A stretch of 64,000 nt of DNA. Origin: Protonemura montana (taxonomy: Eukaryota; Arthropoda; Insecta; Plecoptera; Nemouridae). Under the pieces are notes generated by a model. It was given only the letters and a program-made list of their open reading frames with translations. It was not told the origin of the DNA and ran no database searches. Below, piece after piece: positions 35,697-47,700 of this stretch. The number at the start of each line of letters is the position of its first letter. Within the stretch, counting starts at the first letter, position 1. The translations under genes were made by a program, and so were the position numbers. The stretch spans positions 6,790,570-6,854,569 of the forward strand of contig OX387602.1 in the NCBI GenBank assembly GCA_947568835.1, written 5' to 3'.

Positions 35697-36296
35697 TCCA
35701 ATCCACGGTTATCTGAGCAAGCGAATCAATAGCGATCCTACCGGTTAATTTGTTTGGAGTTGATTTCTATCATGCTGATAAAAGAGCTAAAAATATTTGT
35801 TTGAGGGCATTATTTATTTTGATGTAAATGTGCTGTTCCGTTTTTTTTTTTCTCGAGTCAAAGTTAAGGAGACCAATTCATTGGTAATCTTTCATTGTGG
35901 TTGTGTAAATTTTTTAACTAAAGCGTTTGTTATTTCTCATTGTGAAAGAAAAGCATGTTATGTATTTTACTCAAAGAATATGATGTTCATAACCATTTTT
36001 ATCCAGATTTTAGGCATTTTTTTGCCAGTAACAAATTGAAACTCACTCATTAACTCGACACGTAAAAGTGATTAATATTATAGGCAGTGCGTGTTAAGTT
36101 TTTGTTTTTAATACACCATTAGACAATTTACTACATGATAAATGTTCATAGTATAGTACAACAATTTAGTCAAGAAAGAATGAAAGTTGTATATAAAATT
36201 ATTGTAGGTATAATATAAAAGTTACAATATAAGATATTGATAAGTTGATAACATATCCTTGCCATCCATTTCCTTGCTTTATTTCCTTGCCTCCAT
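35697..36296. other. Convergent 3' UTR interval between osp (+) and the secreted-protein gene (-)
   Basis: 600 bp of very AT-rich DNA between two stop codons facing each other. No AATAAA was seen on plus before 36816; variants such as TATAAA at 36192-36197 could serve osp. On minus, AATAAA occurs at 36278-36283, very close to the stop, and at 35813-35818. The two 3' UTRs may therefore overlap. Confidence 0.6.
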
Positions 36297-36377
36297 TTAG
36301 TTTCGAGGCCTGCTAGCTCGTTGAACGAAGCATCCTTTGAAGGAGTTTAGTCTAACGTCGATTTCACCTTCTTCCAG
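36297..36377 (-). CDS. Secreted Cys protein, last exon
   Basis: 26 codons plus TAA: LEEGEIDVRLNSFKGCFVQR then ASRPRN. The acceptor is CTTTATAG. Confidence 0.82.
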   Translation of the reverse strand: MEEGEIDVRLNSFKGCFVQRASRPRN

Positions 36378-36848
36378 CTATAAAGAAGACAGTTGCATAA
36401 ACCATAAGACAATATCAATTTATTTTTTAAATACTCCCTGAGTGAGAAATGTAATATAGTTACTCTTTCATACCTGATCGTTTTGATAGATGTCCTGATA
36501 ACATGACGGTGACACGCATTCCCTTACGCAACGTGTACGAGCGATGTCTGCCAAATGAACGCATGATGAGCTCTGCTCACATGCTGATTCAAACTCTCGG
36601 AAGGACATTTCCTTCAGAAAGAAGGTATTATTTAAGCGTTTAGAAAGGGTTATTGGTTTTGCTCTGTGGCATTTTAGAGAGAGCCTTTATAACTAAACAA
36701 GGATTACCAGACTTACATTTTTGCTTGTCTCTTTGTACTGAAATTCTGGAAATGTGAAAGTAGCTCTCTTTTTGTGATTAAGTTGCGTAGCTTCTATCCC
36801 TAGTATTGCAAGAACAATAAACAAGATAACCGAGTATAGAGGAGCCAT
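36297..36848 (-). CDS. Secreted 116-aa six-cysteine protein with LEEGE motif, complete, 3 exons
   Basis: Minus-strand coding exons are 717-848, 474-611 and 297-377 (add 36000), 351 bp in all. All are phase 0, with donors AAT|GTAAGT and CAG|GTATGA. A clear signal peptide begins MAPLYSVILFIVLAILGIEA, and a basic KKR site follows at residues 26-28, where a convertase could cut. The body holds Cys at 55, 61, 72, 76, 81 and 106, with the core RCVRECVSPSCYQDIY and then LEEGEIDVRLNSFKGC. This pattern recalls a small family of conserved secreted proteins of unknown function (possibly the one catalogued as DUF4787; name from memory, not checked). Function is unknown. The exons are GC-richer than the AT-rich DNA around them. 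Antisense readings that mimic osp terminal exons are explained by this gene. Confidence 0.82.
36474..36611 (-). CDS. Secreted Cys protein, middle exon
   Basis: 46 codons, EMSFREFESACEQSSSCVHL and on to CYQDIYQNDQ, carrying five of the six cysteines. The acceptor is CTTTCTGAAG and the donor CAG|GTATGA. Confidence 0.82.
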
Positions 36849-36863
36849 TTCACTTGCATGCTA
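36717..36863 (-). CDS. Secreted Cys protein, first coding exon (signal peptide)
   Basis: The ATG at 36846-36848 is in good context (G at -3, G at +4). A pyrimidine-rich acceptor ending TTTCCAG just upstream puts the exon start at 36863 and implies a 5' UTR intron. It encodes 44 codons ending TSKN. An overlapping out-of-frame ATG lies ten bases upstream of the start. Confidence 0.78.
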
Positions 36864-37341
36864 CTGGAAAGTTGAGGCAGGTATTGATTTTTAGTACTCA
36901 CTACCATGTGGACTTGTCAGGGTACAACAATTTTCGGCAAAGGCAGCAGTTGATTTTCGGTGACACTTTGAAAATATTTGGTGACTTAAGATGCAATAGA
37001 AATCTATTAAGAAATCTGTTAATTAATATAAATATATCGTGAGAATTTGAATAAATCAAAGCTCACTTGTTAAGTAATGATGCTATTATTTAAAAAAAGT
37101 CGTTCATTGCACATTTAGAATTATATTTAATCTAACATAAATTATGGAAATATTTTTAAATCATTTCTGAATCATGTTAACGACTTAAACAACTTGGGTT
37201 CAAAGGAAACGGAACATTTGTAATAGAATTTGATTTGATTTTGACGTTGAATTTTGAATGAAGTGCTACTTGGTACGAGTTTATCAATAGAGAGAGCGTG
37301 GAGGTCGAGTTGTTAAAAGCTGGACATGCGCAGAGCGAAAG
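36864..37341. promoter_or_regulatory. Possible divergent promoter interval
   Basis: AT-rich interval between the minus-strand secreted-protein gene and a probable plus-strand first exon. No core promoter could be fixed for the minus gene. Confidence 0.3.
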
Positions 37342-37522
37342 TCAGATTGAAGGGGACCCGCTCGAACAAGCCCATCGTGCATTGCGAAGCGAGAACACAA
37401 AGGTTGAGCGTCTAGTATTCGACAGATTCCGTAGCAGTGTACTTTAAAAAAAAGTTAGTGCGATTAGTGTTTGAATCAAGACAAGTGCAACGAGAATAGA
37501 TACCACACGTTTTCAAATTAAG
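37342..37522 (+). other. Probable non-coding first exon of a plus-strand transcript
   Basis: GC-richer block in AT-rich surroundings. It ends in a perfect donor AAG|GTAAGT, begins near an initiator-like TCAGATT (37342-37348), and has an NRF1-like CATGCGCAG just upstream. All frames close within it, so it would be 5' UTR. The downstream exon is not identified with certainty. Confidence 0.35.
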
Positions 37523-40500
37523 GTAAGTGTTTCTGTTATCATTTGTTGTCAATGCTGAGAAGGTACCGATCCCTTGTCATTTTGCGCAAATTCCATTCCT
37601 TCCTGCCAGTGTCCATGCGGACAACACCAAGGTTAGCTCATTTCGAGCGATTTTGCTGGTGATAATGAATTAAAATATTTGTATGAGATGTCCGTGTACA
37701 AATTGGAGGTCGGGTTTTATCAACCTTTCGTTACATATGTGGCTAGTCCAAAGCAACCTGTTTAAATACACGGTTGCATTATTGTACACGTGGGATGACC
37801 CATTCATGAAGCATGAACGCGTGTATTTGATTTCGAAGTTCAGGGAATTAACGATTTATTTGCACAGCGGAAATGAATATTACCTAGGTCTCACTAGGTT
37901 AAACCTTAGCGCCGCATCTCGAAAGTACTAGAGGTAGGTACAATATTTTTTTTTAGCATTGACATTTCTGCAGCCGTTACGGAGCATACTTGTCTCGATT
38001 TCGGTATCCTCTTCATGCGGTCTTGGAAGCTTGTTTGTTTATTTTATGTTGGGCGAAGTGTTTACTGTCTGTCTACTTGTATCCGTAGGCAGAATTACTG
38101 TTCTGTTACTGCTGATTATCTGCGTTATATTAGTCATGAAACTGGCCACAAGAATGATGATAAATGTTTACTTCCGACTAGGTACTTTCAAAGAGCAAAT
38201 TGATACAATCAGATAATTGATTGTAGATCTTCATCACACTGTGATTGACATTGTTGAAGATCTATCATAATCAATGATCAAATCTTTATAATCCAGCAAG
38301 TATTTTTTGACCCGGCAGCTCCTAAATTTTGGATTGAAGGGTTTCCTATTCTTGATTGTTGTAATTTTACCAGAGGCAGTGGAGTAGAGCAACTTTCATA
38401 ATGGCTCCAATTTGACTCAATGTTATTACCAACAACGTTCGGGATGGATAAGGGGGGGAGGGGGGCTCTGGAGGAAATATGTTTGTTAGAGATCTAATGT
38501 TATGGTGCATTTATTGTGGAATTTAATTTGCATATCTTGCGTCTTTCAACAACCCGCTGGTCTCTTACTGACTGGGTCACATAGTCGACGACATTTTTGT
38601 CACAGTGACTAGACTGTCTTTGACTAGACCTACCTTTCGCCTGCATTGGTACTGAAGTCTCATACACCTCCCAGGAACTTGACAGTCACATACCCAATTT
38701 CCTCCCGCCGCTGTTGGGACAATGGGACACGTATAGAAGGGGGCTTAATAAAATTGACACGTCCAGACACTTTCCGTGTGCTGGCTGTTTGTGTTTACTG
38801 CCAGCATTACTATGGTCCCTTACGGATATATATCCATTCGTTTCCAGCAGCAACTGGTCGAAAATATATTTGCATATTTTATGAACCATCAATACCTCAA
38901 GGTCCATTCATGTCTCTTACTCACATAACTACGAAGAAAGTAAAACTACAATAGAAAATGTGGACACTAAGTGCAGTGACCTTCAAAATTGAGTTCATTT
39001 GGGCCCAAGGAGTCTTGAAAATGAGACAATAATCACCTTAATTTTTTAATCACACATGTGCTTGGGCTGTCCATGCTTATAGACACGTCTATTCATAAAA
39101 TAACCGCATTCACTCTCATTTGTAATTTGCATCTGTTGATTGGCATGGTACCGCATCATGGTAACTTCTGTTGTAACTAACTGGCATGCTATGAGCGCAT
39201 GAACCGTGCTCACCATATTTGGCAAAAACCACTCGTCAGACTTACCCCAGCAATATATACTCACTTTAAACACACTCTTCTACAATCAAGGGCAAACACA
39301 CACACTTGCTCTACATTAGGAGATGCAGATGTGAATTGCGAGTGCTTGGGTTTCTCGCTCAAATGTAGGTGCTTTAATAACGCCACTCGGCTATTATCTC
39401 TTGATCGTGATATCAAAAAACCTCTTCACATGAGGAAATAACTAGAATACCTGTACGTGCATGAAGACCCGCATCGTTTGTGTGTATATATATGCATATG
39501 ACATGCAATGCAAGCTGTTATAACCACTCTAGCTAGCCAGCCAGCCAGACTGTCTAATTGACTACATAGAGTAATTAAAAATGTTACTTTCCCACTGGAA
39601 GCGTAGCAGGTATTAGCTATGTGTGGTAAGGCTCTTCTGTCGTGGTGTGGTTAAAAAATGCAAGCACTTTGCCAAATCGATTTGCATCACTACTCGTTCT
39701 GCAATCCGTTTGCTATGTTTTGAGTCGGATTTTTTTCAACCGGAGATATCTGGCATGCCATTTGTTTTCTGATTATATAGACTTGAGACTAAAATAGTCT
39801 GCTTGTGGTCCATGTGATCTAAAATAAAATGCCTTCAAAGGATACTTCGCATTGCTCGGCGGCATTGGCATTTCGAGGCTTGGCAAACCCGAGGGTTGGC
39901 TACCGAATGGACTACTTCGACCAAAGATCAAACGTAGAGCGACTACCATGTGAAAACGACATCCGATTGCTTTATTTTTGCAATATTTTGCATCTCTGAA
40001 ACTCGTCGTACTCGTTCGAGTAATATTTACTCTTTTGTACCCACTAAAAAATGCTTGTGAGATATGGTTTGTTCTCGTTCACAGCATCATGGAGCACGCT
40101 TTTTTTAGGTTTCTTATAATGCAGGGAAAGGGTATGGAATCGATGTTCTCAAGGTAAAAAGTGCATTGGGTATCAGATAAGACTGCGATGGCCGGATTAA
40201 TTCAAGTGCTTTATATTCACAAGGACTTGGATAGTTTTAAATTCTAGTTTTATCTGCAATTAATTGCTAGTTTCCCAAAGATTTAACCATAAGCAGCTGT
40301 CAAATTTATTGCCTTCCCCAGCCGAGGTTTGGTGTTTTGCCAAAAAAAACATCCAAGATGGCTAAACTTCTAAGAAACTTCAGCATACGAAGCCGACTGA
40401 ATGATGGCTACATAAATGAAAGCACACTGTGAAAGCCGTGGTGCAATTGAATTAATTTTTGAATTGACATTAATTTCAGTCTGCCTCAGTTTATGGCTGC

Positions 40501-43500
40501 TTGTCCTAACTTCTGTAACCGCGAGCGTTCGCGACTATTTGTTATTTAGCCATGCTAGTCCCTAATTTATAAACCTCTTGATTTGACAACATGAAGAAGT
40601 TCGTGCTTAGCTTTTGTCGACTTGGATGGGGGGGCTTTTCTCATGAACTAGCATTTCGATCTGAAGTCTTATGAAAGTCAAAATTTACACAGCCGACTCG
40701 CACATTGTTGAGATGTGTACACACTTGCATTGTTGTGCGGAGTTCACAATCCGGATTATGCAGATTACCTACCAGAGGCCCTCTCTCTATCTCTCCCTCC
40801 CTCTCTCTGGAGTTGCTAGCGGGATAATGATAAAAATAGCACATTCTCTCGCGCAGTCTTACGCAGAAATTACCACCTCCAGACAGGAACGTAGCAGGAA
40901 AAGGAATACAGTCGCTTACTATCTCAATTGCTTTGAATTCACGCTACAGTTTATTCAGTTATGATAACGGAAGGGCAGGAAGTGAGGAGAGAGAGAGACG
41001 GCACCTTCTAGCGCGGATGACAAAAATCCTGCACCAACAGATGATACTCCTTCTGGCACTGAGCTTTCCTGCACTCGTTTTATCTTGATAAGATCTCGAT
41101 TGAAATGGAAATGCAACGATTACACTCGAGTGTTATATGATTTATTCACTACGAAAGTTTTATCGAGCGACCGCTGGATTCTGTCCAGCATGCGTGTACA
41201 GCAGAGAGAAAATACGTCACATAACTGGTGAACCGCGACGAACCGAACTCCGATGCTTGTTCGGCTTTCATGGCTATCTTTCGATATAGAAGTCGATAGT
41301 TTGACATTCGTGTATGGGTGTTCTTTCATAATAACACTTTTATGGCTCTTATCGCCCTGTCGATATGCCCTCTTCCGACAAGTTACCATTGCGTCGCGTT
41401 CTAAACCAATTTATTTATTCACGACATCGCGCCAGCGAATTTTACACTTGGCATCCCTCGACGTTTACTCAATCCTAGTCGCCTAGGAGGCTAAAAGTTA
41501 GTAGACGATTCATTATTCGGAGACAAGATCCCATCATCTTGTCGATACCGAATTGCCAGGGGAAATAAAACGTTTCTTGATAACTGCCCTTGGTCCATTT
41601 CGCTATGCGATTTGCATCATCCGTTCGTCTCGGCTGTCGAGACGAGGAATCGTGACACAAATGAATCTGAATGCTGCAAATTGCTCACGTTCTTCGACGC
41701 GTATACTAATCATCATCACATAGTTACTCCCTTGTGTGTTAGCACACTGCCACCGTGGACCGTGCGTTCGGTGCTTTGCTGTGAGACCGAGTATCAAGGA
41801 TGCTTCTCTCCTCCGAAGATTTCAGAGTTTTTAAAAGCCCATCTACAGCCGAAGCGTTCTCTTTTTTTTGGTGAGTAGGATTGGGTGGTTCGGCGATGCG
41901 GGACAATTGAGAATTCCTTCCATCTTCCATCAGAGCAGCCTTGAGGCATGCCATCGCTTGCCTCGCTCGCGCAGTGCTGGGTTCCCTTCAGTCCGGCATA
42001 AATAATGATAAAGCAGTGTTGCCATCACTCTCAAAACAAAATGTGCGTTGTACGTGGAAATCCCCCCCCCCCCCCCCCCCCCCCCCCCAAATCGTCATTT
42101 AATTGAAAATGAAATAGCGGTGCACACTATTTTTATTTCAAGTTGCTGCACATTCGAAGATCGGTCACTCGGGTGGCACTCGCGGAATTTATTTCACACA
42201 TCAATATCGGTCGGACGGACAGAAGGATGGGGTGATATTGGTAATTCCATCACACTGGCGTCGGCATCTGCTGCCGGGCTTATAAATCGACGCTATCTAC
42301 CGAGAAAAGCATGCAATTTGCAGTCGGTGGTCGACTTCATCGGCGACGTAGCATACGTATACGTTATTTGCAATCAATGCAGTACACGCTGAATTATTCA
42401 CTACCACTAATTATTCTGGTCAAGTCGGTTGTTGCAGGCTTCAGGTGTGCTGTTGAATATCGTAAGTGAAGATAAATGAAACTCTTCCATTTCCAAGAGC
42501 TATCGACAAGGTTGTGCGCGTATGATTGCTCGCGATGGGTTAATTTGTGAACGAGTACAAATTTCCCTCGCAACTTCTGTCGGACCTCAGCTTCGGGGCT
42601 CCACTACGTAATTTACACTTAATTTTCAGCACGAGCATAATTAATATGGAGCGAAGAGCGTGCTTGAAACAAGGGGAAAAAATCCCTGCGGTTTTTTGGT
42701 TATTAGCACGCTGTAAGTTTCTTTCATGCCTCCATGGGCTGCAGCCAACTCAAAAGGCATAATTCAGTCCTGAGCATCCAGCACGATAAATTAAGCAACG
42801 TATAGTCGTAGTGGTATGCATTTTTTGCTACCGAAACCCTGATTTGGCCACAAGCCCTGCACACATTACTGCTCAATTTCTGATGGCAGAAGAACAAAGA
42901 GTGTGATCACCACGGCATGGCGTTACAGCGGATTCTTGATTGGGACGGCACAGTTGTGTGATGCTGCACTTCTGATTGGCTACTCGGGCAAGGGATTCGT
43001 GCTCGTCTGGTAGCGAGTTGACTGCAGAATCAGTCAATGTCAGTGTGGCACATGGCAACATTGAGGAGTGTCCCGTCTGACAGCTCCCGAAAGTACTTGA
43101 GGTCCATTCCATTGGCTTGCGTCGGGCAAGCTGCTTAGGAGCAGCTAACAGGCAATCTGGTCATGTTTAGATCCAGACACACACACAGGCAGCCAGTTGA
43201 ATCTTTACAGTCGCATTCATTTTTGTTTCATATGCTGTTTTTACACTTCGTCTCTCGGCTAACTTTTTGGCATCCGTGAAATCTGTCGTGAATATGTTTT
43301 AGTTTTTACAGGAGGCAGACACATATTTGGGAAACAACATTACGGGTATGTGAACACTTCGATTCGGGATTGTCCGCGACCCCACGATTCATCGCCCACA
43401 TTCTTCAGAGTTAATGTGCCTGTGATCTTGTGCCATCACAGCGTAGGGCAGAATGCTTCTGAAGTTTGAATCATACAGGAGAGACTTTCTCTAATAATTT

Positions 43501-44663
43501 ACTAGCATCATCAACAAACAAGATAAGGCGGGAGCTAGACATTGACTTTGAGTCTGATATCAGTGGCCAGACCCCTCCCAGTTCTAAATAGAGAAAGCAC
43601 CTAGACGTGTCGTAGTTCGGCGTGCATAATAAAATGCTCGGTAAAGCTTGTGACATAAGTTCGGTCTGTCACCCGTCTGTTATGTTACACGGCTTGCGTA
43701 TGGGTCATTGATCAGAAACCTTGTAAGGGATAAGAAGAGCTTCATCACTTGGCTTCCTCGCGCATAGTCGAGTTGATTAGTACATCAGCCCTTGCATCGG
43801 TGGCGTGGTAGACAGCTGTTGAGTTCCTCGCCGTCACTAGAGACTTGAACATTGGTTAATTGATGGTGAAATAGGGCAGACCATGAAGTCACGTACGATT
43901 AGAGACTTACCTATACTAGCTGGCTTGTAGACACGAAGTACTGTTATGCGGGCCAATCGTATTATGAGAGGTTTGTAAAGGTGTGGACTGAGTGTGGAGG
44001 TTGGGAAAACTATTCGAATCGTAGAAGTGATCTATCGATCAATGCCTTTTTGGGTCCACGGACATTCGGTTCGTCTTCTCTACGATTGTTTTTCATTTGG
44101 TTCTGTCGTGACTTTCGTTGACTACTGGAAAGAATTGTCGGTAAAAATGCTAGCAATCAGTTGGAGGCGCTATGCCCATATTTACTCTCTCACAATTGGG
44201 ATTTGTCAACGCAGAGTGACACTTCTGGAGCAGCCGTCCCATTTGCAGCCATGGCTGTCATGCAAATGCGTGGTAATAAATGGTGCTTGCTGAAATTTCA
44301 GCGAGCGAATAAAAGGCAGTGTTTTACGCCTCCGTGATGTTTGATAGACCCCCGGGGAAAATTCCTGCAGCGATCTTCCAGGTTATTATTCCTGGAAGGA
44401 TGCGGAGCTCGAAGCGGCTCGCAAGCACGATGCGCTTTTCCACCGCGTAGTCTTGTCGTGACCAGACTAATGCGTTTTCCAATAATTGCATAACTTTCCT
44501 GGGATGCAATCTCAGAGATCAGGTCTTACGAAAACTATTCATCTATGATGTCATGTATAGTCGTCTTTTTTGTCGAGTTTGTAAAGTCTTCTGCAATCTC
44601 GTAGCTTTAATCTTGTACTTGCATTATCGATCAACTATATTTGAACGTTTTCTTTGATTGCAG
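37523..44663. other. 7.1 kb without a supported gene
   Basis: Mostly AT-rich. Contains a C27 tract at 42062-42088. ORFs here lack domains or splice support. Confidence 0.6.
42062..42088. repeat. Poly-C tract, C27
   Basis: The longest homopolymer in the window, uninterrupted. Confidence 0.95.
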
Positions 44664-44738
44664 AGGGCGAGGCGGTGTCATCTCATCGCGCTGAAGGAGA
44701 ATCGAACTTAGTCTCCAGTGACAGTTCAAAAAGATATT
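44664..44738 (+). CDS. Orphan internal coding exon, unknown gene
   Basis: 75 bp bounded by a strong acceptor (TTTTCTTTGATTGCAG) and a strong donor (GATATT|GTAAGT). One frame is open, phase 1 on both sides: GEAVSSHRAEGESNLVSSDS then SKRY. It has no ATG. Spliced to the 37.3-kb exon the frame meets a stop, so a further coding exon would be needed. No family recognised. It may belong to a plus-strand gene that extends beyond the window, or it may be part of a non-coding RNA. Confidence 0.42.
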
Positions 44739-47700
44739 GTAAGTAACGCATGCTTGCTTTTTCAATGCTCGATTTTCTTCCGTCGGTTGTTTGTACTTTG
44801 CTGTCGTTGTCTCGATTTTATGTGTCAGATTACAAAGCAAAGCTGTAACAATCGGGGGTCTAGGTGTTGGGGAAGATTCCTCCACAAAGATACCGACTGT
44901 TCTAACTTCACAGGCGACGCTTTGTGTCGATAAGTCGGACACGAGACGCAAGGCAAGCGACAATTGTAAAAGGGTTTCCCATCAAGTCATGTGACTCCAG
45001 CCGATTTTTGGACATCTTCGATAGATTTCTCAATATGTGATAGCTTCATCAATTCCTGCCAAGACACATGTCGTTAATCTCCGAGACAATCACGCGCGAG
45101 ACCGCTGCAGATCGTGACCTCTGAGGGGCGATATCGAACAGTTCTGGGTCAAGCGATGTTTCATTCCATGCAACTCTATAAAATGCTTGTTGTGGAAAAC
45201 AAGACTTTCGAGTGTAATTGGGAGAGATGGAACATTTTAAAGTGCTTGACCCGAGCCAATTTATTTTTCCTTTTACTTATCCGTGGACATAAGTGCACTT
45301 TCTGGTTTTGAGCAACTAGGCCGCGTCATTTGGACCTCCACTAATTTCGTTCCGTTTAAGCCAGAATCACGTCGAAGTTCTTATTCTTATCAACCTTTAA
45401 ACCCAATGATAATACCGAGTCACAATTTACAAATCACTTTCAGTCTATTCACGCTGTGCTACGTCACTGGCTCGTGAGTCCATATATTTCTTCGGTCTTC
45501 GGTTGGGAATATTTCGTTATGAACCGCCGCACGAGAAACTAATAACTCTCGTACAAGGGTCAGGTTGGATTGCGCGCTTTTATAGAAGACTGTCCCTAGA
45601 GAGAATCTGTGAAGCTTTGGGTCTGTCGAAATCTTTCTGTAGTACACTCATTTTCAGTAGACACAGTGCACCCATGGGGTCAAGGGCTAACAACGTGGTC
45701 ACTTCGCAACCCTTTATTGCCTCTGCTTTGCGCCGAGCATACGTGACCTGTGCATCAGCCAGACGGCAGTTTCACTACTTTGACACCCAGGTTGCCACTC
45801 AGCACAAACGGATAATTACTTCGCCGCGGAGTGTGCTTGGTGCTAATTGATTGCTGGCGGTAGCGGTGATGGCGGTGGGACATGCGTGGGCGACTTGCTT
45901 GTTTATAGCTAGTGGGTCGGCGGCGTCTGCCGCTGCTGAAACCTGTGCCGGAGTGATTGTCGCATCGCAATTCGCAACTAGTTTTGCATGTCGGCGGCAC
46001 TGGCGGGGAACACAACAAACAAGTTGCAACTTGTCAAATGTCAGACGTGCAGGTTGACTTCACCTTGACCATGCATTTTTGTTGAACAATTTATTATATT
46101 GGCGCAGAGGGCTGTCGTACTCAAACACTTACGGGATCAAAATGCAGACGTGTTATTTCTTCTCTTTTTCTCTTCCCAATCCCCCAATTCAGCCATAACA
46201 AGTGTAATTTTGGCATGGTTTAGTCTTTTAACCAGCTTTGCTTGATATTCACGCATGTGTTGGAAAGGCTACACAGGTGAATTCCGTGCGTAAGTAGATT
46301 ACGGCAATCGACTAAATTCCATTAGGCGATTATTTGAACAACCCTCTCTTAACCTTTCAATTAGCCTTCTAAAGCAATACTCGATGGCTTCTTTATTGTC
46401 TGGTCGAGCTAGTAGCTGGCAGACTTGCGGCTATTCTGATAGCTACACATGGTCAAATGAAGAGGGATCAAAGTCCCCTTACCCTTCAGTGCTAGCTGCG
46501 TACTATTTTCAGTTTCTGCCTTCCTTGTTGTTCGGTGTCGGTCTTACTGTACTGCCACGGATATGGTACTGCTGTACTTTTACCGCGGTATAGGCACACA
46601 CAACCCTCTGCATCTGACAGACGACCAAGCTATAGGAGCTGATGTCTTGCCATTGCCGCCGCCGAACACATGGCCAATGTGGGCGTGCCAGACGCGAGTG
46701 TCACTCCACTCCTGATTCCACTCCACGTGTTTTCGAGTCACGCCGACGATGTCATATCGCGTCTCAATCGCCTGCTCCTTTCAGAAGCTGTCTGATCTTG
46801 AGGCAGGCCGGCGCTTTGTCTGGGTCAACGCCAATCCGAGGCCCAGCTTTGGATGGGTTTGATGAATGACGCTGCGGCTTTGGACTGGGCGTGGATTAAT
46901 AGGGCGCCATAACGCTCGATGAGGGTTGCAAGCTAATTTCTAGGAAACAGTGGGGTCAACCGCTAAGTAAAATAAGTTAACCTTTCATAAACTGACACAT
47001 GGCCGATAAACCGATTTTTGAAAGGGGACCGAAGCCCTGCGTAACAACGTTTTTACTGCAGTAACTTTTTTAATTCAGCTTAAATAACTTTGCTGTGACA
47101 CTGGCTAATTTTGTACTATATCCGCGAAGTCAATCTGTGAAGTGTCCCGAAGGGTTCCTCCGGGATTGTATCTCGATCCTCGACTAGAATTGTCAAGTTT
47201 CCCTACATTACTTTCTCTGCGGCAAACTTTTGAACTGTAATGGCCATTGTAGTGAGCTGTGTAAACTAAGTTTCCTCTAGTCCGTGCATCGGCCTGGCAT
47301 GCTCGCGATGCCTCCATCCGAGTCCGACCCGGCCTTTGGTCCCGGTCGTCGGCTTCGGTGATTGACGGTCATCCTAGCAGAAAGCAATCACGGGCGCAAT
47401 CAATATCGCATCCAATAGCCTCTGCGCCTCGTCGCATTCGCATCCATCGTGGAGCCGTCGTTGCACTCAAAGCGATTGAAAAACTCAGCCTGAGACAAAA
47501 CGACGGAATTAGAACACTGGTCGTGCACCGCCTCGATTTACCGGCCTTTCGGTAAAAATCACACATCCACGACCAGTTGGGTCATTGGTCCGGCGATTTG
47601 TAGCGGCCGTTACCGTTTCGTTGCCCGTTCGTTTCAAAATATCGCGATCTTCCGCGTTTTCCGCATGTTGCATTATTTGATTCAATTACATAAAGTGAAA

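Noticed and set aside
36301-36350. Alternative osp terminal exon VSRPASSLNEASFEGV in matching phase 1
   Set aside because: It has an acceptor-like TTTAG and fits in frame, but it is exactly antisense to the last coding exon of the minus-strand secreted protein, which has three consistent exons and a signal peptide.
36491-36643. Plus-strand open segment MTVTRIPLRNVYERC
   Set aside because: Antisense shadow of the middle exon of the secreted-protein gene; no usable plus-strand splice phase.
45503-45850. 115-codon plus-strand ORF
   Set aside because: Balanced composition but no recognisable family, no splice signals and no codon bias; within chance expectation for this much sequence.
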